From Ettlia oleoabundans (lineage: Eukaryota; Chlorophyta; Chlorophyceae; Chlamydomonadales), in NCBI GenBank assembly GCA_019693395.1, contig JAAMXP010000025.1:33003-64155 (forward strand): 31,153 nucleotides of DNA, read 5' to 3'. Within the stretch, counting starts at the first letter, position 1, and each line of letters starts with the position of its first letter. The notes beneath the pieces are model-generated. The model did no database searches. It saw only the letters and a program-made list of their open reading frames with translations, and had not been told where the DNA came from. The translations under genes and the position numbers were made by a program. Shown here piece after piece: positions 8,247 to 16,939 of the stretch.

Positions 8247-8861
8247 TCAGCTGATCCATTCTGTAGGAATTTTATGCATCATTGAAGGATGAATAAAAGG
8301 AATCAAAAGTTTCCCAAAAGTGATTGCATTGTTTTCACGACCACTTATGTAAATTCTAAGTGTCTCACGTTGAAAAAAGGTTCCAGTTTTTACTCCATAA
8401 AGAGTTGTTAACACACTTGCAAGTCTTTTCACGTCTTGATGTGTAAAACAATCAGTACAGAATCTCACTCCTCCATTTTTCAAATGGAGAGTACCCGAGG
8501 AATATCCTTTCCATTTTTGACTCCCATCATCCATAAACCAATAAGCAATAGCCTGTGGTGTTAACCATCGATGAATCAGCCGAGGAACCTTTTTCACGTT
8601 GGTATCCGTGTAAAATTGATGTTTATAAAACCGGAACTCTGGAAAACATCGTGTATCACATTCCCAAACACCAGTTTGTGCATTTTGTCGAGGTCTCATT
8701 GTGATATAGTCTTGAAAAACATCACACAAATGATCAAAATACTCTTTGTTTTTTTGTCGAATTGATAACCGAGCTGTAGTTTTATTCCTGTTCCAACTTA
8801 AACAACCATCACCTAATAAAATTCCTATTAAAATTTCTTTTTGCTGGTTCTTGAGTTTCAT
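8247..8861 (-). CDS. LAGLIDADG homing endonuclease in intron L2500
   Basis: The ATG at 8861 gives 204 residues; a TTG at 8876 is less likely. The two motifs are LIGILLGDGCL (about residues 10-20) and AIAYWFMDDGS (about 109-119), the double-motif type. Compared with the sister ORF in L2262 it has about eight extra residues (GTLHLKNG) after the second motif. These are the translation of a CTCCATTTTTCAAATGGAGAG palindrome at 8470-8496, so a dispersed repeat entered the gene in frame without breaking it. Whether the enzyme still cuts is unknown. Confidence 0.85.
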   Translation of the reverse strand: MKLKNQQKEILIGILLGDGCLSWNRNKTTARLSIRQKNKEYFDHLCDVFQDYITMRPRQNAQTGVWECDTRCFPEFRFYKHQFYTDTNVKKVPRLIHRWLTPQAIAYWFMDDGSQKWKGYSSGTLHLKNGGVRFCTDCFTHQDVKRLASVLTTLYGVKTGTFFQRETLRIYISGRENNAITFGKLLIPFIHPSMMHKIPTEWIS

Positions 8862-8929
8862 AAAAAAAATTCTCAACGTTCCTTAAATTTTCGGAGTCTC
8901 TTTATTGACAAATCAGTTCTTTGTCTTCC

Positions 8930-9185
8930 TCCATTTGTTTCCATTTTTTTTTTCTTTCCATTTGGTTCCATTTTTTTGAAAAAAAAATGGAAAGAAAAAA
9001 AATTACACCAAATGGAACCAAATGGAACCAAATGGAGGATAGGTACTCTCTATTGAAGAGAAATCTACTCTCTATTCACAATAGAGGTCGTCTCCATTTT
9101 CGTCCATTTTTTTTTATAAAAAAATGGAAGGAGGTTGTCTCCATTTTCGTCCATTTTTTTTTATAAAAAAATGGAAGGAGGGGAA
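8930..9185. repeat. Palindromic repeats in intron L2500 (P9 side)
   Basis: It contains a palindrome built from TTTGGTTCCATTTTTTTG and its complement (about 8958-9030), then two nearly identical ~54-bp direct copies of TCTCCATTTTCGTCCATT with AAAAAATGGAAGGAGG (about 9091-9181). The latter module also occurs as a direct pair at 27783-27889. Confidence 0.85.
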
Positions 9186-9415
9186 AAGAGATAACCAAAG
9201 CTCTTAGATGTTTAAGGAATCCTTCTAATCGCTTAGAAGATCAGACTATATCATCTATCAAAAATGAAATCAATAATTTGTCATTTGATAGTGAAGCGTG
9301 TAGTCGTTGAGGGGTTCTCTCCTGTTTTCTTTGTTTTTTTTTTAACAATCCGGATTTTTAAGAAAACAATGAGAACTTCCCTGCTGATTGTCCGCACTAG
9401 ATCATTTTTTCTGCC

Positions 9416-9590
9416 ATCCGGTCCTCTCAACGCTAGTTGAGAGGATAACACATCAATAGTTTACAAATCATTTATTTGTCCCTCCATTTGAAAAATGGAG
9501 AGAACCTCCATTTGTTTCCATTTTTTTGAAAAAAAAATGACACCAAATGGAGGAAACCTCAACTAGCGTACGCTAGTTGAGAGAACGTGT
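9416..9590. repeat. Palindromic repeats in the intron L2500 core region
   Basis: Three families sit together: CTCAACGCTAGTTGAG (9426-9441), CTCCATTTGAAAAATGGAG (9482-9500), an ATTTGTTTCCATTTTTTTG stem with a matching right arm ending CCAAATGGAGG, and CTCAACTAGCGTACGCTAGTTGAG (9557-9580). They lie between the conserved core strands, so they occupy a loop. Confidence 0.85.
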
Positions 9591-9984
9591 GTTATATGAC
9601 GAGCGTATCTAGATTCTCTGACAAATCTCTGATTTGTCAATCGGAGGTTCCAGCATATAGCTTCATTGTCACCATCTTTTTTCAAATATGGGACCCCATT
9701 ACAAGGTGCCAAACGACTCCGTCGATAAGAGCTCTTGGGAGTCATCAGCCTGTTATCCCTAGCGTACCTTTGATCCGTTGATCGAGAGCCTTTCCACAGA
9801 GAACTCCCGGGTCACTATGGCCGACTTTCGTCTCTGCTTGACTTGTAAGTCTTACAGTCAGGCAAGCTTCTACCATTACGCTCTTCAGCTGATTTCCGTC
9901 CAGCTTGAGCTTACCTTCGCACACTTCCGTTACTCTTTAGGCAATTGTGTTACTCATTGAATTCCTCCATTTCAGGGCCTCTTG

Positions 9985-10165
9985 ACTTTTTTTTAGATTT
10001 TCTTTCCTCAACTAGCATACGGTAGTTGAGAGAACCTCAACTAGCGTTGAGAGGACCTGTTTATTCCATTTTTTTATAAAAAATGGAATAAATCCAAACG
10101 TTCTCCAATTCTGTCCATTTTTTTTCAAAAAAATGGAAAGAAAATCTAAAAAAAAAAGTCAAATC
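9985..10165. repeat. Palindromic repeats at the 3' side of intron L2262
   Basis: The stretch holds CTCAACTAGCATACGGTAGTTGAG (about 10012-10035), CTCAACTAGCGTTGAG, and CCATTTTTTTATAAAAAATGG and CCATTTTTTTTCAAAAAAATGG stems. The whole is enclosed by the inverted repeat GACTTTTTTTTAGATTTTCTTT and its complement. Confidence 0.85.
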
Positions 10166-10179
10166 TCACGCCCTTATTA

Positions 10180-10809
10180 CTAAGGGCGCAGTCGAGGTTC
10201 AGGCCATTTGTACCACATATCATCCGTAAAAAACGGTGTAATTAGGGCACCTAACCGTTCATAACTTTTTCCTGACACATAGATTTTGTAACCACCGGAA
10301 TCTGGTCGTTTCCACGAATTCAGATCAAATTTTCTTTTGAGAACTCCACAAACACGATCAATATCGGTTTCTGAAAAACTCTGTGTATTCAAATAAACTC
10401 CTTTTGATTGAGATGACTTGAGACTTCCATCATCCATATACCAAATGGAAACAACCAGTGGGCTTAACAAATCTTCAATAGACAAGGGTATGTGTTTTTG
10501 TTTTTCATGATAAAACATTTTGGCGTAACGAGTAAACACGTGACTTGTTGTGGTTGTAAACCGTAAACTCGATGACAGACCTTGTTGTGTTTGATAAGTT
10601 CGTTTGTACACGGGTGTTGTGATGAATCTTTGAAAGTGTTGATAGAGAAAATTGAAATACAGAGTTTTTTTCGAAGACTGAACAACAGTAAATCTGTATG
10701 TTTTCCCACCATTTTGGGTTTCAAGGTGTCCATCACCTAACAATGAACCAATTAAAATCTGTTTTTCAACACATGTCAATTCTGTTTGTTTTTCAAAACA
10801 GGGTTTCAT
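10180..10809 (-). CDS. LAGLIDADG homing endonuclease in intron L2262
   Basis: ATG at 10809, TAG at 10180, 209 residues. The two LAGLIDADG helices are QILIGSLLGDGHLE (about 17-30) and LVVSIWYMDDGSL (about 119-131). Spacing and C-terminal sequence resemble the ORF of L2500, so the two probably share ancestry. The last codons overlap a CCCTTAGTAATAAGGG hairpin (10171-10186) that is identical to the P9 hairpin of intron L2593. This hints that part of an intron travelled with the ORF. Confidence 0.85.
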   Translation of the reverse strand: MKPCFEKQTELTCVEKQILIGSLLGDGHLETQNGGKTYRFTVVQSSKKTLYFNFLYQHFQRFITTPVYKRTYQTQQGLSSSLRFTTTTSHVFTRYAKMFYHEKQKHIPLSIEDLLSPLVVSIWYMDDGSLKSSQSKGVYLNTQSFSETDIDRVCGVLKRKFDLNSWKRPDSGGYKIYVSGKSYERLGALITPFFTDDMWYKWPEPRLRP

Positions 10810-10957
10810 AGAAAAAAGTATGTCAATGAGATTTTAGAACGTTTGGGCCATTCTAAAATTCTACTGGTCGCCCAGTAGTTCAGACTCTATCATCATCCTT
10901 TTAAAAAAAGGATGTCTGGCGTATAGTCGTTGAGGATCCTACTCTGTTCCAAACTTA

Positions 10958-11175
10958 TTTAATTTGGCTGTTGCTTTGCTCCTTTTTTAAAAAAGGAGTT
11001 GCCTCCATTTTTTAAATGGAGGAAGGCGCAAGGTACAGCGTTCTCCAATTTTGTCCATTTTTTTTTATAAAAAAAAAATGGAAAGAAAAAATGGAAACAA
11101 ATTTGTAGATTTGGTTTCCAAATTAAATAAATTTGGAACGACCTTTTTTTTAGATCAAAATCCAAAAAAAAGGTC
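10958..11175. repeat. Repeats within intron L2262
   Basis: Modules seen are CTCCTTTTTTAAAAAAGGAG, CTCCATTTTTTAAATGGAG (11001-11020), CCATTTTTTTTTATAAAAAAAAAATGG and a GACCTTTTTTTTAGAT/ATCCAAAAAAAAGGTC stem (11131-11175). No reading frame of note. Confidence 0.8.
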
Positions 11176-11695
11176 AATGGTTTCCTGCTGATTATCTGCA
11201 CTCAGCACTGTTTCTCCTTTTAAAAAGCGAGCAGCTGAGATTCTTTTTCCTTTTTCCCATTTAGGCGGGAAAAAAAGGCACCAAATGGCTCATTTTTTGA
11301 GTAAGTTCTCTGTATTTTTTTTATTTTGTAGGAGACGGTGGAGAGAAAAAAATGAGTTTATGGACAGATGTTCCAGCATACAGCCAGATTTGCTCCATAA
11401 ATTACTAGTATGGAGGCTCCATAATTAAAGCGACCGCCCCAGTCAAACTACCCATCTATCAGTGTCCCTTTATGATGAATTATGGAGGTTAGAAAAATGA
11501 GAAAGAAAGAGTGGTATTTCATTGATGTTTTTAAAAAAAAACTCCCACCTATTCTACACATTCAAACTCTTTTTTCAATGATAGATTATAGTAAAGGTGC
11601 ATAGGGTCTTACCGTCTACTTTCGGGAACTCCGCATCTTCACGGAGAATTCAATTTCACTGAGATCATGTTGGAGACAGTGGGGAAGTCGTGACA

Positions 11696-11736
<41 letters not shown>

Positions 11737-11737
<1 letters not shown>

Positions 11738-12195
11738 CAGTTGATCTCTTGATTTTCATAAAGAGCTGGACTCTCTCTTAAATTTTTTGCTTTTCGATTC
11801 ATAGTTTGTTGAATTTGTTGAATTTTTTTGAATCCTTCTGTATCCAGGTGTTGTTTTTTTTCCATCATCAACAAAACTCTACGAAATTTTTCAAAATCAA
11901 CACGTTTGCTTGTAAGTAATTGGTGTTTTTCAAAAAAAGGCACAATCAGATTTTGTAGATGCTGAAATCCACGAACCCTATAACAATACCGGTCACCGTG
12001 GTTGACACGTACAACACCGCAACCAAAAAAAGTTTTTAGTGCATACAACACTTTAATGTCTTTTTCATGTTGAGTCACTGTGAATTCAGGAAGTATCTGA
12101 TATCCACAAGTCATTTTTGGGTTTTGGTTGACAGCTATATGAAAACATCCTTCACCATCTACAAACCCTACAATCCATTGTGTTTGTAATTTCAT
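11737..12195 (-). CDS. Single-motif LAGLIDADG endonuclease in intron L1931
   Basis: The ATG at 12195 gives 152 residues. An open frame continues upstream through repeats to 12369 but is rejected as coding. One LAGLIDADG motif is present (WIVGFVDGEGCFHI, residues 7-20), so the enzyme should act as a homodimer like I-CreI. The following FGCGVVRVNHGDRYCYRV and LIVPFFEKHQLLTSKR segments fit this class. The C-terminal codons (RESPALYENQEIN) double as the 3' P7-P9 part of the ribozyme. The TGA stop uses the first nucleotide of the 3' exon. Confidence 0.9.
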
Positions 12196-12676
12196 ATTCT
12201 TTTTTTCTTTCTTGTCTTGCTCCTTCCTCCATTTGGTGTAATTTTTTTTTTCTTTCCATTTGGTTCCAGTTTTTTTTTCAAAAAACTGGAAAGAAAAAAA
12301 AATTACGTTCCATTTTTTTTCAAAAAAATGGAAACAAATGGAAAAAAATGGAAACAAAAGGAGCACCAATCAAGCAGGATAAAAAAGCGACAAAAGCAAA
12401 AAACCCCCAAACGTATAGTCTCTGAGGATTGTATTGAGTATATTCAATACTCTTTCCTGCTGATTGTCCCCATGTCTTGTATATTTTCACTGAAAAGTCG
12501 AGACTTTTTTCTCCTTTAAGATCTGACTTGAGAAGACCTTAAAGCAGGAAACAAAGTATCGATTTAACGAGTAATACAGAGTTTTTGAGGAGTTTCCAGC
12601 ATATAGTTTGGTTTTACTAAGGCTAGCGAAGCTTCTTAAACTAGAGTTTAATATGAGCGTAAATGCTTATCATTTA
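11738..12676 (-). ncRNA. Group I intron L1931 of rnl
   Basis: The 5' exon ends GGTCCTAAGGT and the 3' exon begins AGCGAAATTCC, the E. coli 1931 site. The core strands are CTATATGCTGGAA (about 12594-12606), GGGGACAATCAGCAGG (12456-12471), CCTCAGAGACTATACG (12411-12426) and AGAGAGTCCAGC (11764-11775). The last of these lies inside the endonuclease ORF. The intron ends in G at 11738. Confidence 0.9.
12196..12365. repeat. Nested palindromes upstream of the L1931 ORF
   Basis: TTTGGTTCCAGTTTTTTTTTC and its complement form an inner stem (about 12258-12287), enclosed by further GTAATTTTTTTT/AAAAAAAATTAC arms (12238-12305). A second CCATTTTTTTTCAAAAAAATGG palindrome follows (12311-12332). Confidence 0.85.
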
Positions 12677-12690
12677 ACCTTAGGACCGTC
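12677..12690 (-). rRNA. rnl: 14-nt rnl exon 2 (E. coli 1918-1931)
   Basis: GACGGTCCTAAGGT lies between the ends of introns L1917 and L1931. It equals the E. coli segment 1918-1931 in length. G replaces A at the first position, as in many eukaryotic rRNAs. Confidence 0.9.
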
Positions 12691-12806
12691 CATTTCCTAA
12701 AATGTTACTTGTCTTTTTTTTTAATCTATCAACAAGCGGTTTTTTTTGGTTTTAGATTTGCGAATGAAAAAACCCTTTTCATCACTGAAAAGATCGGACT
12801 CTATCA

Positions 12807-13390
12807 TCAAAGAGTGTCTTGCTCTCTTTGTTTGGCGTGTAGTCTCTGAGGATTCTTTATCTGACAGTTACGCTTTTTTATTGTGTCTTGATTTCGTTCC
12901 CAAAAAACACGAGCTCGCTCAAGAATTTCAGTGCTTGAAAATTTACGCTTTGACTTGAATTGATTCTCATCCAAAAGTTGGAGAATTTGTGAAACATCAT
13001 CCAATGTTGTGCTGGAATGTCGATCCAAAATAAATTTTTGTGAAACGTTGAAAATCTGCTCGTTTTTTTTCAGATAGAAATCGATACCTCCAAAGGGATG
13101 ATAATTGTACGAATAGCTGTTTTATTGTCCACTTGATAGACCCAAACACCGTCGTTGCGATATCGAATGGTCCCGCAATTGAGATGATGTTTAATGAGTG
13201 CTAAAATGTCTCGTTGTTTTTGACACACATTAAACACCGGAGTCATTTTCCAACCCAATAAAGAATCATCTCTTTTGCGAAAGCTTGTGTTAAAACTGCC
13301 TTCACCATCACTAAAACCCTCAACTCTTGTTGAGAGTACCACTATGTAATACGCTTTGTTGCGTGGAATGTTTTTTACACTGTCTGTCAT
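12807..13390 (-). pseudogene. Broken single-motif LAGLIDADG gene in intron L1917
   Basis: From the ATG at 13390 the frame reads a LAGLIDADG helix (VEGFSDGEGSF) and the expected FNVCQKQRDILALIKHHLNCG and IRTIIIP segments, then stops at 13070. The expected continuation (RFLSEKKRADFQRF) is present just downstream in another frame. The tail (LDDVSQILQLLDENQFKSKR) lies in a third, ending at 12807. Two frameshifts therefore break the gene. Immediately before the motif the codons STRVE come from a CCCTCAACTCTTGTTGAGAG palindrome (13318-13340). Confidence 0.8.
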
Positions 13391-13574
13391 ACCATAAAGT
13401 CTTTCCTGCTGATTGTCTCTCCTTTTCACATTTTTACGCTTGTTGTTCCAAATTTTCTAAAAAAAATTGTTATTCCAAATAGGGTAAACCTTATTTGGAA
13501 CAGCCAAATTTTATTCTATTTTTGTGTTTCCTGTTCTCATTTTGATTTCAAATTGAGTTGCTTTTTTTTGCAAA

Positions 13575-13790
13575 AAAAAAGCACAGGTTCCATTTTTTTT
13601 TTCCTTCCATTTGGTGTAATTTGGTGTAATTTCTTTCCATTTGGTTCCAGTTTTTTTGTTTCCATTTTTTTTCTTTCCAGTTGGTTCCATTTTTTTTCAA
13701 AAAAATGGAAACAAAAAAACTGGAACCAAATTATACCAACTGGAAAGAAAAAAAAATGGAACATAATTTTTTTGAAAAAAAAATGGAAAA
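13575..13790. repeat. ~200-nt nested palindrome in intron L1917
   Basis: CCAGTTTTTTTGTTTCCATT (from 13647) is matched by the complementary AATGGAAACAAAAAAACTGG (to 13725). Outside these arms TTCTTTCCATTTGG/CCAACTGGAAAGAAA and ATTTTTTTTTCC arms continue the stem. TTTGGTGTAA is duplicated in tandem on the left arm. Confidence 0.85.
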
Positions 13791-13928
13791 AGTCGTAATG
13801 AAAATTCAACGAGATTTTCCAGCATATAGCCAAATTTTACAACTCCAACGGTTTTTTTAGAGTTACGGCCGCCGTTTACTGGACCTTTCATTTAGAGCTT
13901 GTATTGCCACGCACCCCTCCTGTTAAGT

Positions 13929-13960
<32 letters not shown>

Positions 13961-13976
13961 GTCGTGTTACCACTTA

Positions 13977-14009
<33 letters not shown>

Positions 14010-14189
14010 CCCCCTATTCTGTGCCACATGGAAGTCTTGATTGAATTCAACAGAATCCATCAATAACAAACCATGTCCTCCTTATTCCGAAGTTACGGAG
14101 GTAATTTGCCGAGTTCCTTCAACATGATTCTCTCTAAGCCTTAGTCTGTCAAACCAGTCCACCAGTGTCGGTTGTAGTACGGTGTTTCT

Positions 14190-14415
14190 CAATTTGATTT
14201 CAAATTGAGAAAGTGTTTTCAATCTTTTTCCAAAATTGGAATCAACTGAAAACTCATTTAGTTTTTTCCTGGACTCACTTATACCTTGATTTCTCTGTGT
14301 TTCAAAGAAATTCTCGGTCCGTATCCATGACCTTGTAAGGTATGTTTCCAAATTGGTTTCCAAATCCGGAATTCCAAATTTGTTTCCAAATCTTGAATTC
14401 CAAATTTGGACACCA
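14190..14415. repeat. Repeat-rich expansion of an rnl variable domain
   Basis: Within exon 1, between conserved domain II/III segments, lie CTCAATTTGATTTCAAATTGAG (14188-14209), and a cluster of TTTCCAAAT/ATTCCAAATTTG units (14344-14410). No group I core or splice-site motifs are visible, so this is best read as an expanded variable region retained in the rRNA rather than an intron. Confidence 0.65.
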
Positions 14416-15427
14416 ATTTGGAACGAGCCGTCACTAAATGAAACATCAATGAATGGTACACATTGTACCCATTAAGACGGAGCATTCGCTTCTCTCTTAG
14501 GGGCCGATTCACTCTACACCGAGAAACGGTCTGTAGAAAACCTAGGACTTTCGGCTATCATGATTTTCACATGATTTCTCGTTACTCATGTCAGCATTCT
14601 CACTTCTGATTTCTCGATTCCATTTAACAATGAAACTTCAACGATTTACAGAACGTTCTGCTACCTTTTCAGTGTGTTGCTTTTTTTTCCATTAAAGGCA
14701 AAAGCAACAAACCGAAAATCGCCGCTTCGGTGAATTTCTTGAGCTCCGATACATTTTTGGCGCTACTAGACAGTCCAAAAAGCTTTTTTGGAAAGACCAG
14801 TGAGCTATTACGCTTTCTTCAAAGGATGGCTGCTTCCAAGCCTACCTCCTGGTTGTCTAGGCCTAGTAACTCCCTTTACCACTCAGAAATTGCTTTGGAA
14901 CCTTAGCGTTCGATCTGGGCTGTTTCCCTTTTGACTAGAGACCTTAGCGCCTCTAGTCTGTCTGTATAAGGATTAAAAAGGCATTCGGAGTTTCCGTGGG
15001 ATCAGTAAGGCTTTGGGCCACCATCACCCAATGAGTGCTCTACCTCCTTTTCAACCAATGTCTATACGCTCTACCTCAATAGATTTCGCAGAAAACCAGC
15101 TATTTCCAAGCTCGATTGGCTTTTCACCCCATAATCACAAGTCGTCCCCATCTATTGCCACAGATGTGGGTTGGGTCCTCCAAAACGTGTTATCATTTTT
15201 TCAACCTGCTCATGATTAGATCGCTTGGTTTCGGGTCAAATTGCACAAACTGATTTGTTGATTTAAAACTTGCTTTAACTCCGCCTCCACTTAAGAGTTT
15301 AGGCTTGCTTGATAAATTTACTCGCTGACCCATTATGCAAAAGGTACGCCGTTACTTTTTTAAAAAGCGTCGACTGCTTGTAAGCATTCAGTTTCAGGAT
15401 CTATTTCACTCCCTATTTAGGAATCTG

Positions 15428-15462
<35 letters not shown>

Positions 15463-15873
15463 ATCAGAAGATTTTACTTAGGCTTAGAGGGTGGTCCCCC
15501 TTTTACAAATTCAAACAAAGGAGGTCTTCGTTTTACTCATGTTTTAATCCTTTTGACAAAAAAAATGTTCACCATCTACATAGGTTTACAGGGCTATCAC
15601 CTTCTTTGGCGCGTCGTTCCAAACAGCTTCAATATGTAAGATTTAAAAAGAATTAAGGCCTAATCCGTGTTCGCTCACCACTACTAACGGAGTCTCGGTT
15701 GATTTTTTTTCCTCTAGTTACTTAGATGTTTCAGTTCACTAGGTCAAATTTGATCTTGAAGTTTCCTTTAGGGAAATCCATAGTTCTTAGGATTTACGCA
15801 CCTAACATATGGCGTTTCGTTGCGTCTAACGTCCCTGATTTTCTTCTGTCTAGGCATCCACTAAATGCTTTTT

Positions 15874-16272
15874 TTTCTTTTTACCTTTTATTTTTGGGAG
15901 AATTTGTTACAAATCACTCCTTTTTTTTCCAAATTTTCTAAAGAAAATTTGGAAAAAAGAAAACAATTCAATTTTTTATAAAAATTTGTTGTTGCTCTTT
16001 ATTCCATTTTTTCTTTCCATTTTAAAAAAAAAAAAATGAAAAGAAAAGAAAATGGAAAGAAAAAAATGGAACAACAATCTTCTATTGTCGTAAAAGGGTT
16101 ACGTGATTTGATTCCAAATTCAATGAATTAGGAGTTACTCTATATAAAAGACACGTATCACGTATTTTGTATTTTGTCGTTCCAAATTTTCTTTCAAATT
16201 GAGTTTTGAGTTTGATTTGAAAACTCAAATTCTTCTAGAAGCAATAAATTTTTTTGGATTGTAAAGGTTGGT
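15874..16272. repeat. Spacer between rnl and trnM with palindromes
   Basis: No gene is supported. A CCAAATTTTCTAAAGAAAATTTGG palindrome (15929-15952) is followed by a long imperfect inverted repeat around a TTTTAAAAAAAAAAAAATGAAAA centre (15985-16072, arms GTTGTTGCTC..TTCCATTTTTTC and complement). A further AAATTGAG/TTTGAGTTT stretch lies near 16195-16230. Confidence 0.7.
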
Positions 16273-16345
16273 TGACGGAAGATGGACTTGAACCAACGAC
16301 CTCTGGATTATGATTCCACTGTTCTACCAACTGAACTATTCCGTC
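16273..16345 (-). tRNA. trnM: tRNA-Met (CAU)
   Basis: The minus strand folds with a perfect 7-bp acceptor stem GACGGAA/UUCCGUC, a 4-bp D stem GUUC/GAAC, an anticodon loop AUCAUAA (anticodon CAU) and a T arm with loop UUCAAGU. There is one mismatch in the anticodon stem (27-43) and one in the T stem. The discriminator base is A. The anticodon stem lacks the three G-C pairs of an initiator, so elongator Met is preferred. An Ile tRNA with modified CAU cannot be excluded. Confidence 0.85.
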
Positions 16346-16655
16346 AAAATCTTGATTTTTACCACGTCTCCCGGATTTTCTAGTACATATGGTAACACAA
16401 GGGGTCACAAGTCGAAGTTGAAAAGGTTCGGGTGTTTCACTTGTTTAAATCAAGATGATTTCTTTGATTGTGGAGATTTCCTATCAAAACCTTGCTGGTG
16501 CAAGTACGTTGTACCTTGCTGGTGCTTTTTTAAAAAAAAAAAAGCAAAAGCAAGGTTGTTTTCAATTTTTTAAAAAAAAATTGAAAAGAGTACTTGCTGG
16601 TGCTTTTTTTTCAAAAAAAAAAAAGCAAAAGCAAGGTTTTGTGATTTTTTTCTTT
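16346..16655. repeat. Spacer with GCTGGTGC/GCAAAAGC repeat family
   Basis: No gene is supported. The CTTGCTGGTGC..AAAAGCAAAAGCAAGG unit occurs twice (16512-16555 and 16587-16635), separated by a CAATTTTTTAAAAAAAAATTG palindrome. The same double unit recurs at 17440-17523. Confidence 0.85.
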
Positions 16656-16883
<228 letters not shown>

Positions 16884-16939
16884 CTAATTTTTTTTTTAGT
16901 TGATTTGTATTCAAAAGGCTAAGAAAGTTCTTAATATCA

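Larger units (their letters stand above)
8147..9703 (-). ncRNA. Group I intron L2500 of rnl
   Basis: The 5' exon ends GGCACCU with U pairing G of the guide GGGGUCC. The core motifs are CTATATGCTGGAA (about 9648-9660), GCGGACAATCAGCAGG (9376-9391), CCTCAACGACTACACG (about 9298-9313) and GATATAGTCTGATC (9239-9252), then a P9 hairpin capped by a GCGA tetraloop (9222-9239). The motifs match those in introns L1917, L1931 and L2262. The endonuclease ORF lies after the core, in the P9 region. Repeats fill the rest. The intron ends in G at 8147 before the 4-nt exon. Confidence 0.85.
9942..11427 (-). ncRNA. Group I intron L2262 of rnl
   Basis: The exons join as GGGGCGGTCGCTT + CCTAAAGAGTAACGG, matching E. 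coli around 2262/2263. The exact 5' nucleotide is uncertain by one, because three T's precede the intron. GCUU pairs with GAGC of the guide. The core motifs are CTGTATGCTGGAAC (about 11369-11382), GTGCAGATAATCAGCAGG, CCTCAACGACTATACG and GATAGAGTCTGAAC (10881-10894). The LAGLIDADG ORF lies downstream of the core. An inverted repeat (about 9987-10008 with 10139-10163) closes the 3' periphery. Confidence 0.85.
12691..13858 (-). ncRNA. Group I intron L1917 of rnl
   Basis: The 5' exon ends GGCGGCCGTAACTCT and pairs through AACUCU with the guide GGAGUU, with U·G at the splice site. The 3' exon begins GACGGTCC. The core motifs are CTATATGCTGGAAA (about 13819-13832), GACAATCAGCAGG (13404-13417), CCTCAGAGACTACACG (12838-12853) and GATAGAGTCCGATC (12792-12805), close to those of L1931. 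It contains a broken LAGLIDADG gene and a ~200-nt nested palindrome. Confidence 0.9.
6103..15873 (-). rRNA. rnl: Large-subunit ribosomal RNA, seven exons
   Basis: The gene reads on the minus strand. Landmarks are GTGGATGCC near the 5' end (15850), GGAACTCGGCAAATTACC in domain III, GGTCCTAAGGT-AGCGAAATTCC, GGGATAACAGGCTGATGA, the A-loop GGCTGTTCGCC and the sarcin-ricin-type TACGAGAGGACCG at 6324-6339. The ends are approximate; AAAAGC (15872) can pair with GCTTTT (6104). Exons are about 15873-13859, 12690-12677, 11737-11428, 9941-9704, 8146-8143, 7675-7584 and 6381-6103, about 2.96 kb in total. Exon 4 is 238 nt and exon 6 is 92 nt, matching E. coli spacing. Domain III holds a variable insertion of repeats at 14190-14415. 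Confidence 0.95.

Noticed and set aside
9228..9231. Alternative position for the 4-nt exon CGAT
   Set aside because: Here CGAT is part of a GCGA tetraloop in a perfect hairpin following P7, that is P9 of intron L2500. No group I 5' end or guide follows it. The site at 8143-8146 has both.
9700..9780. Intron at the common site near E. coli 2449
   Set aside because: GGGATAACAGGCTGATGACTCCC is continuous, so no intron interrupts it.
12196..12369. N-terminal extension of the L1931 endonuclease
   Set aside because: The frame is open, but the sequence is translated palindromic repeat. The family starts close to the LAGLIDADG motif, at ATG 12195.
14190..14415. Seventh rnl intron
   Set aside because: No group I core strings, guide or splice-site pairing. 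The site lies in a variable region and repeats explain the extra length.
16383..16445. Possible extra tRNA near trnM
   Set aside because: A GGTTCGGGTG string resembles a T arm, but no acceptor or anticodon stem can be formed.
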